The position numbers and the translations under genes were made by a program. Source: JBBDXI01 sp040902425 (lineage in GTDB: Bacteria; Planctomycetota; Phycisphaerae; Phycisphaerales; UBA1924). From it: a stretch of 64,000 nucleotides of DNA. The stretch lies in NCBI GenBank assembly GCA_040902425.1, contig JBBDXI010000041.1, positions 86,427 to 150,426 on the forward strand. The letters are read 5' to 3'. The first letter of the stretch is position 1; each line of letters starts with the position of its first letter. This document shows, piece after piece, positions 17,166 through 26,899 of the stretch. The notes under the pieces are model-generated. The model worked only from the letters and a program-made list of their open reading frames with translations, did no database searches and was not told the origin of the DNA.

Positions 17166-17411
17166 ATGGTTGCGCACGAGCGGCACATCACCGTCACGGA
17201 AGCCGGGCAGGTCCTCGTCTCCGGCCTGCCCGTCCGGCCGGGTCAGCGGGTCCGGGTCACGGTCGCGGTCGAGGAGGAGAGCCGCGAGCAGCTCGCGGCC
17301 CGTCTCCGCGAGTTCTTCAAGCAGGTCCAGGGCCGACCGCAGGTTCAGCGTCTGACCGATGACGAGATCGCTCGTGAAATCGAGCAGCACCGGCGCACCG
17401 GCGCAGCATGA
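17166..17411 (+). CDS. Antitoxin partner of a PIN-domain toxin
   Basis: An 81-residue small charged protein: a beta-rich N-terminal half (HITVTEAGQVLVSGLPV) and a helical C-terminal tail (LTDDEIAREIEQHRR), the form expected for an antitoxin that caps a toxin and binds its promoter. Its stop overlaps the toxin start by four bases (ATGA), so the pair is translationally coupled. The antitoxin class is not recognisable; the assignment rests on size, order and overlap. Confidence 0.72.
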   Translation: MVAHERHITVTEAGQVLVSGLPVRPGQRVRVTVAVEEESREQLAARLREFFKQVQGRPQVQRLTDDEIAREIEQHRRTGAA

Positions 17412-17821
17412 GAGTCGTGGTCGATACGAACGTGGTGGTCTCCGCGGCTCTGCGCGATCGCGAGCCGGAGGCTGTGATTCTGCACATCGTCGCCACGTCC
17501 GGGGTCGAGTGGCTTGCAACGCCCTGGATTCTCGAGGAGTACCGGGCCGTGCTCCGCCGGCCAAAGTTCGGCCTCGAGGCCACTCAACTGGCCGAATGGG
17601 ATCGGCTGCTCGCGGCCGCGGTGCTGGTCGTCGAGCCCGGGCCGAAACCGCCCTGGGCCGGTGACCCCGGGGATGTTGAGCTGGTCGCGTGCGCCCTCGC
17701 CACCAGCGCCGATTACCTCATCACCGGCGACAGGGGCCTGCTCGGCGCCGGGAGGCTCGGGACCACACTGGTCGTGACCGTCTCCCAGTTCAAGCGGTCC
17801 GTGTGCGATCGGGCAGGTTGA
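17408..17821 (+). CDS. PIN-domain ribonuclease toxin (COG1569-like)
   Basis: A 137-residue PIN-fold toxin that, by family, cuts RNA with a Mg-binding acidic cluster. Acidic residues are in place: Asp6 in VVVDTNVVVSA, Glu in PWILEEYRAVL, and two Asp in DVELVACALATSADYLITGD. The family is known as the toxin half of type II modules. It overlaps the antitoxin by four bases. The module sits between an unknown gene and the tsf terminator, a typical place for an acquired stability cassette. Confidence 0.85.
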   Translation: MRVVVDTNVVVSAALRDREPEAVILHIVATSGVEWLATPWILEEYRAVLRRPKFGLEATQLAEWDRLLAAAVLVVEPGPKPPWAGDPGDVELVACALATSADYLITGDRGLLGAGRLGTTLVVTVSQFKRSVCDRAG

Positions 17822-18204
17822 TCGAACCCAAAAACAACCCGGCCCACGATGCCCCTTGCGGGACGCCGTGGGCCGTGTGTTCCGTCACCACCCGATCGTG
17901 AGGAGGGCCGTTTCGGGGACCCTTCAGAACCCGGCCGCGAATGTTTCCGCCCGCAGCCAGGCCATAGGAGGAGAGAGAGACAAGACAGGTCGAAAATGCC
18001 ACCGGTCCGGGGGTTTGCCAGCTTCACGCGCAGATTTTTTGGGGTCCGGGCTTGCACGCCGCCAAACCCGTGCTCAACCCGCCATGGAACAGCGACTTAC
18101 GAGCGCCGGGGTTGCCGTGAAAAACCGGCTGCCGGTCGCTGGCCCGCCCAGGCAAGGCCCCTCGGACGGGCTCGTGGGTAGGCCTTGGTTCGTAGGGTGA
18201 GCGC
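17822..18204. other. Intergenic region between the toxin gene and tsf
   Basis: 383 bases with no gene I can support. It holds two hairpins: one at 17841-17874 (arms GGCCCACG/CGTGGGCC, with a T-rich stretch beyond it on the minus strand) and one at 18124-18136. Convergent transcripts end here. Confidence 0.5.
18119..18136 (-). terminator. Probable terminator after tsf
   Basis: Short GC-rich stem ACCGG/CCGGT with a 3-base loop (18124-18136), followed on the minus strand by TTTTT. It lies about 70 bases past the tsf stop. The stem is only 5 bp, so it is moderately supported. Confidence 0.5.
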
Positions 18205-19032
18205 TCAGGCCTGCTGCTCGCCCACCTGCCAGCGGTAGAAGGAGACGATCTGGGCCTTGCCGCCCACCACATCCTTCACCTTCTTCGTCTCGTCCTTGAT
18301 GAAGGGCTGCTCCATCAGGGCGACCTCCTCGAAGAACTTCCGCAGACCGCCCTCGACCATCTTGTCGATGATCTCCTTGGGCTTGCCGCTCTCCAGCGAC
18401 TGGTCGATGCGGAACTTCCGCTCCCGCTCGACGATGGCGACGGGGATGTCATTGACCGTCACGCCCAGCGGGCGCGTCGGCGAGGCGGTGATGTGCATGC
18501 CGATCTCGCGGAGCGTCTCGTCCGAGATACTCCCGGTCGCCTGGACCAGCACGCCCGTCTTCCCGTCGTGGTGGACGTAACTGCCATAGGCGGTCGTGCC
18601 GCTCTCACCGATCAGCTTCTGCATCCGGCCGATCGAGATGTTCTCGCCGGTCGAGATCCGCAGGTCATCCACGATCGCGGTCATCTCGGGCGTCGGGGCC
18701 ACCGCGCCGGCGCCCGGGGCGGCCATGGCCAGCTCCGCCAGGCGCTGCGCGGCCTTCACGAACTTCTCGTTCTTGGCCGTGAAATCGGTCTCCGCTTTCA
18801 GCTCGACGATGGCCGCGGTGCCGCTCCCGGGGTTGGAAGCAATGGCGATGCGCCCCTCGCCCGCGGCCCGCTCGGTCCGCTTCTCCATCCGGCCCTTGAG
18901 CTTCTTGCGCAGCCAGTCCTCGGCCTCGTCCACTTTGCCCCCGGTGGCCTCCAGGGCCTGCTTGCAGTCCATCATCGGCAACCCGGTGCGGTTGCGGAGG
19001 TTCATCACATCCTTGGCGTTGATCTCGGGCAT
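18205..19032 (-). CDS. tsf: Translation elongation factor Ts
   Basis: Guanine-nucleotide exchange factor that recharges EF-Tu with GTP. 275 residues. The N-terminal UBA-like domain has NLRNRTGLPMMDCKQALEAT, and the core signature TDFTAKNEKFVKAAQ follows; the dimer-interface C-terminal part ends with the usual ALMEQPFIKD segment. The ATG at 19032 (MPEINAKDV) has AGGA upstream. It follows rpsB in the standard rpsB-tsf order, but the 149-base spacer holds an inverted repeat. A likely terminator lies downstream. Confidence 0.95.
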   Translation of the reverse strand: MPEINAKDVMNLRNRTGLPMMDCKQALEATGGKVDEAEDWLRKKLKGRMEKRTERAAGEGRIAIASNPGSGTAAIVELKAETDFTAKNEKFVKAAQRLAELAMAAPGAGAVAPTPEMTAIVDDLRISTGENISIGRMQKLIGESGTTAYGSYVHHDGKTGVLVQATGSISDETLREIGMHITASPTRPLGVTVNDIPVAIVERERKFRIDQSLESGKPKEIIDKMVEGGLRKFFEEVALMEQPFIKDETKKVKDVVGGKAQIVSFYRWQVGEQQA

Positions 19033-19085
19033 GGTCGTCGTTCCTGCTGGGGCGATTCGGTTTCTATCGCGAAGGGCTCGAAGAA

Positions 19086-19154
19086 GCGCGAAGGGCGCGA
19101 AGAGGATCGCATCCGCACGCTCTCGCACCGCCCCGGGACCTTCGCGCCTTCGCG
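19086..19154. repeat. Inverted repeat in the rpsB-tsf spacer
   Basis: Arms 19087-19102 (CGCGAAGGGCGCGAAG) and 19139-19154 are inverted copies differing by a one-base shift. More GAAG/CTTCGCG units extend on both sides. It could fold as a large mRNA hairpin between the two genes. Confidence 0.65.
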
Positions 19155-19181
19155 GTCTTCGCGTTCAAAGAAGCGTCGGCG

Positions 19182-20045
19182 TTACTGCGCGGGGGCGGCG
19201 GCGGCGGCGGTCGCGGGCGCGACGGTCGGGCCCTCGATCGTGACGCCCTCCTCGCCCGCGGCCCCCGGCTCGTCGGAACGGAACTGGGCCCGGCGGGAGC
19301 GGCGGGGCTGGGCCTCGGCGGCCCGCCCGGCGTCGCCCTCGCGCCCGGCGACGCTGCCCTGGCGCTGCTGCTTGCCCTCGGCCACGGCCAGGCACAGCTC
19401 CCGGACCACCACGTCGATCGACCGCATCGAGTCGTCGTTCCCGGGGATCGGGATGTCCACGAGGTCCGGGTCGCCGTCGGTGTCGATCAGGGCGATCGTC
19501 GGCACGCCGAGCTTGCGGGCCTCCTTGAGGGCGGTCACCTCCCGCTTGACGTCGATCGCGATGATCGCGCCGGGGAGCTTGTCCATCTTCCGGATGCCCT
19601 CGAGGTTCCGCTTGATCTTGTCCTTCTCGCGCTTCAGCTGGCTCTCCATCTTCTTGGAGTAGCTGGCGAAGTTGTCCAGGGCCTCGATGGCCTCCAGCTC
19701 TTCCAGCCTCTTCAGCCGGGAGCGGATGGTGCGGAAGTTGGTCAGCGTGCCGCCCAGCCAGCGCTCGGTGACGTAGTGCATACCCACATCGCCGACGCGC
19801 GTCTCGACCACCGTCTTGGCCTGGCGCTTGGTGCCGACAAAGCAGACATCCCGCCCCTCGGCCACCGAGCGGGCGATGAACTTCTTGGCCAGGAGAAGGC
19901 CCTTGACCGTCTCCTTGATGTCGATGATGTGGATGCCGTTGCGCTTGCCGTAGATGAACGGCAGCATCTTGGGGTTCCACGACGAGCCGCGCTGCCCGAA
20001 GTGGATGCCGGCTTCGATAAGATCCTGAACGAGAGTGCTTGCCAT
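19182..20045 (-). CDS. rpsB: 30S ribosomal protein S2
   Basis: Small-subunit protein S2, 287 residues. Conserved features are LIEAGIHFGQRGSSWNPKM, FIYGKRNGIHIIDIKET, VGTKRQAKTVVE and WLGGTLTNFRTI in order. The last 70 residues form an Arg/Ala-rich, low-complexity tail beyond the usual S2 core of about 230. AAGGTG lies before the ATG at 20045. The 265 bases upstream are G/C-rich with several potential hairpins and should hold the promoter and any S2-responsive leader; no specific element is certain. Confidence 0.95.
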   Translation of the reverse strand: MASTLVQDLIEAGIHFGQRGSSWNPKMLPFIYGKRNGIHIIDIKETVKGLLLAKKFIARSVAEGRDVCFVGTKRQAKTVVETRVGDVGMHYVTERWLGGTLTNFRTIRSRLKRLEELEAIEALDNFASYSKKMESQLKREKDKIKRNLEGIRKMDKLPGAIIAIDVKREVTALKEARKLGVPTIALIDTDGDPDLVDIPIPGNDDSMRSIDVVVRELCLAVAEGKQQRQGSVAGREGDAGRAAEAQPRRSRRAQFRSDEPGAAGEEGVTIEGPTVAPATAAAAAPAQ

Positions 20046-20310
20046 GGGGACACCTTGCAGCGACACCGGCGGGCAGGGATCGGGACCGCCCCGCCGGGAC
20101 ACCCGGCAGGAACGGCAGACCGCGAAAGGGCGCTTGTGAGGGCGGGACTGCCTCCCCGGCAGCCCGCAGCGTTTACGGGCGCCCCCCCGGTGGATGCCGG
20201 GCAGGCGGACCGGCCCCGATCCGGGCCGGACACCCAAGTATAGATGGCGGGAAGGGCCGGGCAAGATTCCCTGCCCGCGTGCCCGCGGACATGCTCCTTA
20301 GACTGGTTCG

Positions 20311-22731
20311 ATGCACGATGGTCACGGCCACGATGGGCATGGCTCGGCCGGGCCGGCGGCCCCACGGCCGCCTCCGGCGGAGCCGCACATTTCGACGGCG
20401 ACGGTCCGGGTCGGCGGCATGCACTGCGCCTCGTGCGTGGCGAACATCGAGCGGACCCTCCGGCGGACCCCCGGCGTGGCCGGGGCTTCCGTCAACTTCG
20501 CCACCGAGGAGGCCACGGTCCGGTACCACCCGGACCGGGTGAAGCCGGTGGAGATCGCCCGGCGGATCAGGGATGCCGGCTACGACGCCGAGGAACGCCC
20601 GGCTCATGAGGCCCCGGGCGACGGACGGCACGGGGATGCGGCGGACCCCGCGCCGGGCGACGCCGCGGCCCCCCACGATCCGCACGCCCACCATCGCGCT
20701 GCGCCGGTTGCCGATGCCGCCGCGGAGAGGCGGGCCGACGCCGAGAGCCGCGCCTGGAAGAGGCGGGCCCTGGTCGGGGTCGCCCTCGGCACGCCCGTGG
20801 TCGTGCTGGGGATGCTCATCCCCGGGACCGCCAGCGGGGTCATCCAGTTCCTGCTCACGGTCGCGCTCCAGGCGTATATCGGGGCGGAGTACTACCGCGG
20901 CGCCTGGCGGGCCGCGCGGCACGGGCGGGCCGACATGGACACGCTGGTCGCGCTGGGAACGACCGCCGCGTTCCTCTACAGCCTGTACACCCTGTGGTTC
21001 GGGGCGCACCACTTCTACTTCGACACGGCGGCGGCCATCCTGGCCCTGATCGCCGTCGGCAAGTGGATGGAGGCGCGGGCGCGGGGCGAGGCGCGCCGGG
21101 CGATCACGTCCCTGCTGGAGCTGCGCCCGCCCACCGCGACGGTCGAGCGCGGCGGGGGGGACCGCGAGGTGCCGCTCTCTGAGGTCCGCCTCGGGGATGT
21201 GGTCACCGTCCGTCCCGGGGAGAGGGTCCCGGTGGATGGGACCGTGATCGACGGGCGCTCGGTCGTCGATGAGTCGATGGTGACCGGCGAGTCGATGCCG
21301 GTCGAGAAAGGCCCGGGCGCGAAGGTGACCGGCGGGACGGTGAACCAGGCGGGGAGCTTCCGCTTCATCGCCGAGCGCATCGGGCGCGAGTCGCTGCTCG
21401 GGCAGATCATCGAGCTGGTGGACCGGGCGCAGAGCTCCAAGGCGGCGGTCCAGCGGCTGGCGGACCGCGTCGCGGGCGTCTTCGTGCCCTTCGTGCTGGT
21501 GGTCGCGGGGGCGACGCTCCCGGCGTGGGGGCTGGGCGCGGGCGACTGGCCGGCGGGGACCACGGCGATGATCGCCGTGCTGATCGTGGCCTGCCCGTGC
21601 GCGCTGGGGCTGGCGGTGCCGACGGCCGTGATGGTCGGCTCCGGGCTCGGGGCGAGGCGGGGCATCCTGATCAAGGACGCCGCCGTGCTCGAGCGCGCCG
21701 GCACGCTCGACACGGCCGTGCTCGACAAGACCGGGACGCTCACCGTCGGCAGGCCGGCGGTCTCCGAGGTGGTGCCGATCGACGGCGAAGCGCCGGGCGC
21801 CGAACCCGGGGCGGACGGCGACCGCGAGGCGCGGATCAGGGCCCTGCTGCGGCTGGCGGCCTCGGTCGAGCGCTGGAGCGAGCACCCGCTGGGGCGGGCG
21901 ATCGTGCTCGGCGCGCTCGAGCGCGGCGTGGATGCACCCGCCTCGACCGGCTTCCGCAGCATCACCGGCAGCGGGGCCGAGGCGACCATCGAGGGCCGCC
22001 GCATCTTCGTGGGCAAGCCCGCGCCCGGCGACGAGCGCCCCGAGCTGGCGCGCCTCGCGGGCGCGGGGAGAACGGTGGTGGTCGTGCGCGAGGGGGAACG
22101 GCCGCTCGGCCTCATCGCCCTGGCCGACCGGCTCAAGCCCGGCTCCCCCGAGGCGGTCGCCGCCCTGAAGCGCCTCGGCCTCCGCGTCGTCCTGATGACC
22201 GGCGACAACGCCGCCACGGCCCACGCCATCGCCCGCGAGACGGGCATCGACGAGGTCCTTGCCGGGGTCCTCCCGCAGGACAAGGAGGCCAAGGTCCGCG
22301 AGCTGCGGGCCTCGGGCCGGCGGGTCGCCATGGTCGGCGATGGGATCAACGACGCCCCCGCCCTGGCCGCGGCCGATGTGGGGATCGCGATGGGCTCGGG
22401 GACGGACATCGCTAAGGAAGCGGGCGATATCGTGCTGGTCTCGGGCGATGTGCGGCTGGTGCCGCGGGCGGTGGCGCTGAGCCGCGCGATGATGGGCCGC
22501 ATCCGCCTCGGCCTCTTCTGGGCCTTCGCCTACAACGTGGTCCTGATCCCCGTGGCCGCCCTCGGCTGGCTGCACCCGATGCTGGCGGCGGGGGCGATGG
22601 CGTTCAGCTCGGTGAGCGTGGTCTTGAACGCGCTGAGCCTGCGGTGGTCGGCGGCGGCGCGAGATCGGCCGTTCGCCCCTACTGCTCCGGCACCCCCAGC
22701 ACACGCCCCAGCGTCTGCCGCACGTCGTTGA
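20311..22731 (+). CDS. copA: Copper-exporting P1B-type ATPase
   Basis: Membrane pump of 806 residues that expels Cu(I). A His-rich N-terminus precedes one heavy-metal domain with GMHCASC (Cys39, Cys42), then a second His-rich linker. Core motifs follow: TGES in the actuator, CPC at 428-430 in the membrane, DKTGTLT with phospho-Asp near 472, SEHPLG, and MVGDGINDAP near 675. Tyr-Asn in FAYNVVLIPVA and the final AFSSVSVVLNALSL are the Cu(I) P1B-1 signature. Its 3' end overlaps the convergent AsmA-like gene by 53 bases. A copper-storage protein is at 35965. Confidence 0.95.
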   Translation: MHDGHGHDGHGSAGPAAPRPPPAEPHISTATVRVGGMHCASCVANIERTLRRTPGVAGASVNFATEEATVRYHPDRVKPVEIARRIRDAGYDAEERPAHEAPGDGRHGDAADPAPGDAAAPHDPHAHHRAAPVADAAAERRADAESRAWKRRALVGVALGTPVVVLGMLIPGTASGVIQFLLTVALQAYIGAEYYRGAWRAARHGRADMDTLVALGTTAAFLYSLYTLWFGAHHFYFDTAAAILALIAVGKWMEARARGEARRAITSLLELRPPTATVERGGGDREVPLSEVRLGDVVTVRPGERVPVDGTVIDGRSVVDESMVTGESMPVEKGPGAKVTGGTVNQAGSFRFIAERIGRESLLGQIIELVDRAQSSKAAVQRLADRVAGVFVPFVLVVAGATLPAWGLGAGDWPAGTTAMIAVLIVACPCALGLAVPTAVMVGSGLGARRGILIKDAAVLERAGTLDTAVLDKTGTLTVGRPAVSEVVPIDGEAPGAEPGADGDREARIRALLRLAASVERWSEHPLGRAIVLGALERGVDAPASTGFRSITGSGAEATIEGRRIFVGKPAPGDERPELARLAGAGRTVVVVREGERPLGLIALADRLKPGSPEAVAALKRLGLRVVLMTGDNAATAHAIARETGIDEVLAGVLPQDKEAKVRELRASGRRVAMVGDGINDAPALAAADVGIAMGSGTDIAKEAGDIVLVSGDVRLVPRAVALSRAMMGRIRLGLFWAFAYNVVLIPVAALGWLHPMLAAGAMAFSSVSVVLNALSLRWSAAARDRPFAPTAPAPPAHAPASAARR

Positions 22732-23700
22732 ACGGGACGACCTCGGTCTTCCATTCGCCCAGCGTCCCCCCCACGCTCACCGACACCGTGTTCGCCTGCA
22801 GGCCCTGCAGGATCCGGTCCAGCTCCGCGCCGAAGGGCAGCCGCAGGTCGCGCAGCGGCCGGGCCGCGGCCGCCGCCACGCCGTGCACCGGCGAGTCCTT
22901 CCCCAGCCAGATGTTCTCCGCGGTCATCGAGGCCACGATGTCCGTGCCCCGGTTGAAGTGGTGCAGGCGCGAGAGCTCCAGGGCGTCGCCCTCGAGCCGG
23001 AACGCGGCCTCGGTGCGCCCCGTCGGCCTCACCGTCCCCGCGTCGCGCCTCATCATCGCGTACAGCTGCGCGATCACCGGCAGCCGGCCGATGTCCGACT
23101 CGGTGACCGTCGCCAGCGCCGCCCCGTAGGCGCGGCGCGGGTGCGTGAGGTACGCCCCCGCGTTGGCCCGTGCCCGGAGCCGCCCGGCCGTGGCGCCGAT
23201 CTGCGGGCTCACCGTCCGGACGATCTGGTCGAGCGAGAGGTCCCGCCCCTCGGCGCTCACGTGCAGAAACGGGTCCGGCCCGTGCCACGTCAGGCGCGAC
23301 CAGAAGCTCACCTCACCCCCGGCGGCCCGAAGCGTGGACACATCCATCAGCACCCGCCCGGGCCGGGCGTACACCATCGTGTTCAGCCCGTCGAACCGCA
23401 GCTCGCGGTACACCGCCTCCTCGCCCGTGAGGATGACGTCGAGCCGCAGCGGACCGTGCGCGCGGGGGTCCGGCGCGGGGCCCGCCTGCACCGTCCCGGA
23501 GAGCATGCCCCCCAGCCCCCGCGCGTGCGGGTGCCAGTCGGAGAACCGCGCCAGCTCGACGCCGGCGAACTCGATCTTCCCAGCCGCGCCTGTCCACTCA
23601 TCCAGCGGGAGCGTGGCCGAGCCGGCGAGCTCGCCCCCGGCGATGCGGGCGGCGATGCGGTGCGCCCCGCGAACTATCGCGCGCAGAAGTGGGAGGAGGC
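22679..23700 (-). CDS. AsmA-like large envelope protein, C-terminal part (broken by assembly gap)
   Basis: The last ~340 residues of the gene that starts at 26195. Reading from the gap the frame is open and coherent (HRIAARIAGGELAGSATLPL, then repeated beta-rich segments) to the stop at 22679. The C-terminal segment ending in VGGTLGEWKTEVVPF resembles the AsmA/TamB-type repeat architecture seen in planctomycete membrane-anchored proteins. It is in a different frame from the N-terminal part because the 10 N are a placeholder of unknown true length. Confidence 0.75.
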
Positions 23701-23710
23701 NNNNNNNNNN
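23701..23710. other. Assembly gap (10 N) inside the AsmA-like gene
   Basis: Ten N of unknown real length. The coding frames on either side differ, so the true gap is not 10 bases or an end is wrong. Confidence 0.95.
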
Positions 23711-26195
23711 CCTCGATGGTGCGCCCGGTGAGGCGGGCGCTCACCTCGAGGCGCCCGACGATGGGGTCCATCGGCGGCGGCGTGGCCGCCCCGGCGTTCG
23801 GCGAGCCGTCGCCCGCGTGCCGCGCCACCGCATCCACCAGCACATCCCCCACCGCCCGCCGGCGATGCGGGTCCACCGAGACCTTCGCCTCGCCATCGAC
23901 CAGGAACTCCATCCGCAGCGCCGGCACGGCCGCGGGCCAGCGCTCGGCCTTGAGGTCCAGCCGGATGTCCGGGTCGCCCCGCAGGTTCGACTCGATGCTG
24001 CCCGAGAGCGTCCCCTCGCCCTCGGTGGCCGCGAGTTCCGTGATCGACACCCGCCCCTCCCGCGTCGCGATGCGCCCGCGCGCCGAGGCCGCCCGCCCCG
24101 CGGGGGTGCGGAGCGTCCGCACCTCCCACCGCCCCTCGAGCTGGGCCTTCTCGGCGTCGAGGTCGGGCAGGCGGAGCGTCAGCGACGAGTCCAGCGCGCC
24201 GCCGAGCTCCACGCCCGGGACCATCAGCGCCCCGACATCCGCCATCTCCGCCCCCACGATGTCGAACTTCGCCTCCAGGTACGAGAGCGCCCGCTCGTAC
24301 CGGGCGTTGACCCGCCACATCCCGCCCAGCAGGTCCACCTCGCTGGCCGCCAGCGTGACGGTCTGCGGCGTGACCGCCCCGTGCAGCGGGATCGTCACCT
24401 CATCCACGATCCCGCGGCCGACCGGGATCTCCTGCCCGCGCACCCGCGCCCCCAGCTCCAGCGAGAGCGGGTGCACCTCGCCCCTCAGGTCCCACGATCC
24501 GCTCCACAATCCCGCGGCCGCGGGGACCTCCTCGAGCGAGGCGGGGTCCACCTCCTGCAGCATGCGGTACCAGAGCGTGCCCTCGGCGATGAGCGCCGGG
24601 CGCTGCGCCTGCGCCGGCTGGTACGAGCCCGCCGCGCGGATCCGCAGCGACTCGCCATCCACCTGGAGGCGCGAGAACTCCAGGCGCCTCCCGTCGCCGC
24701 GGGACTCCAGGACCAGGTCGAAGGGCTCCGGCGACACACCCGGCACATCCACCCCCCGCGACGCGACCGAGAGCCGCCACTCGCCGCCGAGCGCATCGGC
24801 ATCGCCGCTGGCCGACGTCGATCGCGCGCCGGGGAGGTCCAGGGCGGTCAGCGAGAGGGATGGCCAGTCCGCCCGGAGCGTCGCCGCCAGTCCGGAGAGA
24901 TCGATGGTGCGCTCGCCGGCGCGCACCTCGCCCAGGGGGAGCGCCACGCGTGCCGTCGCGCCCCGCCACTCCGGCCCGTCGGCGTTTACCGTCGCGCGGG
25001 CGTTCCACTCGTTGCCCCCCCACCGCCCCGCGCTGCGCAGCGTCGCGCTCAGCGAGAAGCGGCCGATCGCGGGGAGCGCGGCCGTGATCTCGCCCGAGCC
25101 GTCGTGGGTCAGGTCCTCGTTCTGGCCGCGCCAGACGGCGGAGGTCTGCACCGCCCCCGTGGCGCGGTCCCACGCCCCGCTCAGCTGCACCGCCAGATTC
25201 GGCAGCGCCGCCGCGAGCTGCGACCAGTCGGCACCTCGGGTGGTGAGGGTTATGGTCCCGCCCGTGAGGCGGAGGTCCGGCGCTGCGGGGTGCAGCAGCG
25301 TGAGCCGCTCCGGGCGCACGGTCACCGTCTCGCCCGCCAGCGTCGCCTCCAGCGAGCCCTGGAGCGAGAACCCGGCCGCATCCAGCCGCTCGAGGCTGAG
25401 CCAGCCGTCCACGCCGTCCCCGACGCGCCGGCCGCGCCACGTCCCGCTCACCGCCGCCGCCCTCAGCGGCTGCGCGAAGAACAGCCCCAAAATGTCCTGC
25501 GGGTCGGCGATGCGGAAGCCGACCTGGTGCGCCCACTGCGCATGCGGCGAGAACTTCCCATCGACCCTGAGCGTGTCCCCCAGATCGCCGGCGAACTCCC
25601 ACGCCAGCCGGCCGCGCGGCTCCCCCTCGAACGCCAGCGGCAGCGTGGCCCGCCGGCCGTCGGCGCGGGCCACCTCCACGGTTCCGCCCCGGATCAGCAG
25701 GCGCGGCAGGGCCACCGCCCCGCGCCCCGCCTCGGCCTTCCTCGCCTGGATGCTCACGATCTGGTCGCGGGCCTCCAGGATGTTCCACTCGCCCGGGCGC
25801 GACTCCACCACCGTCAGCGTCGGCCGCTCGATCACGAGCTCCCGCACCTCGACGTCCATCGCGCTCAGGATCGCCGGGACGCTGGAGTGCCGCACCCGCA
25901 CCACCGGCGCGACCGCCAGCGGGTCGTCGCTCAGGGGCAGGCGGAACGTCACATCCCGCAGCGTGCTCCCGCCGAACCAGCCCACATCCAGCGAGCCCGC
26001 CTTCACCGCCAGCCCCGTCGCGTCCTCCACCGCGCGGATCACGCGAGAGCGCGGGTAGTCCGTCGTCAGGACGACCTGCACCACGAGCGCCGCCAGGAGC
26101 AGGACGAGCACCAGGGCCACCAGCGCAGCGCCGCCCCGGCGCGCCCATCGGCGCCCGCGGGCGCGCCCCGGCGTCCTGGCGGCGGCGGCGGGCAC
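23711..26195 (-). CDS. AsmA-like large envelope protein, N-terminal part (broken by assembly gap)
   Basis: About 828 residues before the gap. One membrane anchor at about residues 22-45 (ALVALVLVLLLAALVVQVVL) is followed by a periplasmic AsmA-like start (AVEDATGLAVKAGSLDVGWF) and long beta-strand-rich repeats, as in proteins that bridge the envelope or transport lipid. The likely start is the GTG at 26195, two bases beyond the upstream lipoprotein's TAG, so the two genes are coupled. With the C-terminal part the protein exceeds 1100 residues. AsmA membership is inferred from architecture, not a sharp motif. Confidence 0.75.
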
Positions 26196-26197
26196 GG

Positions 26198-26899
26198 CTA
26201 CCGGGCCGCCGGGGAGGCCCGGCTCGGCGTCTTCTCGATCGGCGGGATGTCCCCCACCGAGCGCGGCCCCACGCCGAAGAACCACCAGTCATCGCGCAGC
26301 GACCGCCCCACGTACGGGCCGGAGCTCGCCACCACCTCCCCGTTCTCCTTCCAGTACGCCACGTACGCCAGCCCCGCGAAGCCCAGCTGCTCGCGGTTCT
26401 TCACCGCCGCCAGCTCCGGCGTCAGCAGCGGGACGTTGGAGAGCGCCGCCGTGCCCCCCGACGTCCCCGCGGCACCGCCCGTGCCGGCCAGCTGGATCGG
26501 CGGGAGGCCGAACAGGTAGTCGTTGCGGTCGATCCCCACGCCGCCCGAGCGCACCTCCACCACCACCTGCGACTCCTCGTAGGTGCGGACCAGCTGCACG
26601 CCGGAGACCAGCATCCGCGCCCGCAGCTCCCCCAGGATGAACGCCTGCTCCGGCGAGGCGAAGTACTGGTTGTCCAGCCACACCCGCCGGCCCCGCAGCG
26701 TGGCGAACGAGAGCTGCGCCACGGCGTCGGTGGCGGCCTTGGAGAGCAGGAACTGCTCGGTCGCGGTGCGCGCCGGGTCGGTGACGCGCGTCTGGGCGCA
26801 CCCGCCGATGCCGAGCGCCAGGATCGCGACGGGGAGGCCCGCGGCGCGCAGGGGTCGGGGGCGGTTGGGTCGCTTCGGGCGCGGCGCTGGTCGTGGCAT
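26198..26899 (-). CDS. Lipoprotein of a planctomycete-type conserved family
   Basis: A 233-residue lipoprotein with an Arg/Pro-rich start, a hydrophobic signal and lipobox LGIGGCAQ (lipidated Cys near residue 35). The mature part starts DPARTATEQFLLSKAATDAV, a pattern I associate with a conserved planctomycete DUF whose number I cannot give with confidence. The ATG at 26899 has a GAGGAG site; longer starts would add a poor N-terminus. It is directly upstream of and nearly touching the AsmA-like gene, so both probably work in the envelope. Confidence 0.75.
   Translation of the reverse strand: MPRPAPRPKRPNRPRPLRAAGLPVAILALGIGGCAQTRVTDPARTATEQFLLSKAATDAVAQLSFATLRGRRVWLDNQYFASPEQAFILGELRARMLVSGVQLVRTYEESQVVVEVRSGGVGIDRNDYLFGLPPIQLAGTGGAAGTSGGTAALSNVPLLTPELAAVKNREQLGFAGLAYVAYWKENGEVVASSGPYVGRSLRDDWWFFGVGPRSVGDIPPIEKTPSRASPAAR

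Noticed and set aside
17841..17874. Hairpin GGCCCACG/CGTGGGCC as the terminator of tsf
   Set aside because: It lies more than 300 bases past tsf and a closer stem with T run exists at 18119-18136; kept only as a note in the intergenic entry.
20173..22704. 843-codon open frame antisense to the copper ATPase
   Set aside because: Arg/Gly/His-rich shadow frame; the ATPase with all motifs is on the plus strand.
23598..23700. Read-through of the AsmA-like N-terminal frame across the N gap
   Set aside because: Beyond the gap that frame is Arg/Ser-rich nonsense; the coherent continuation is in another frame ending at 22679.
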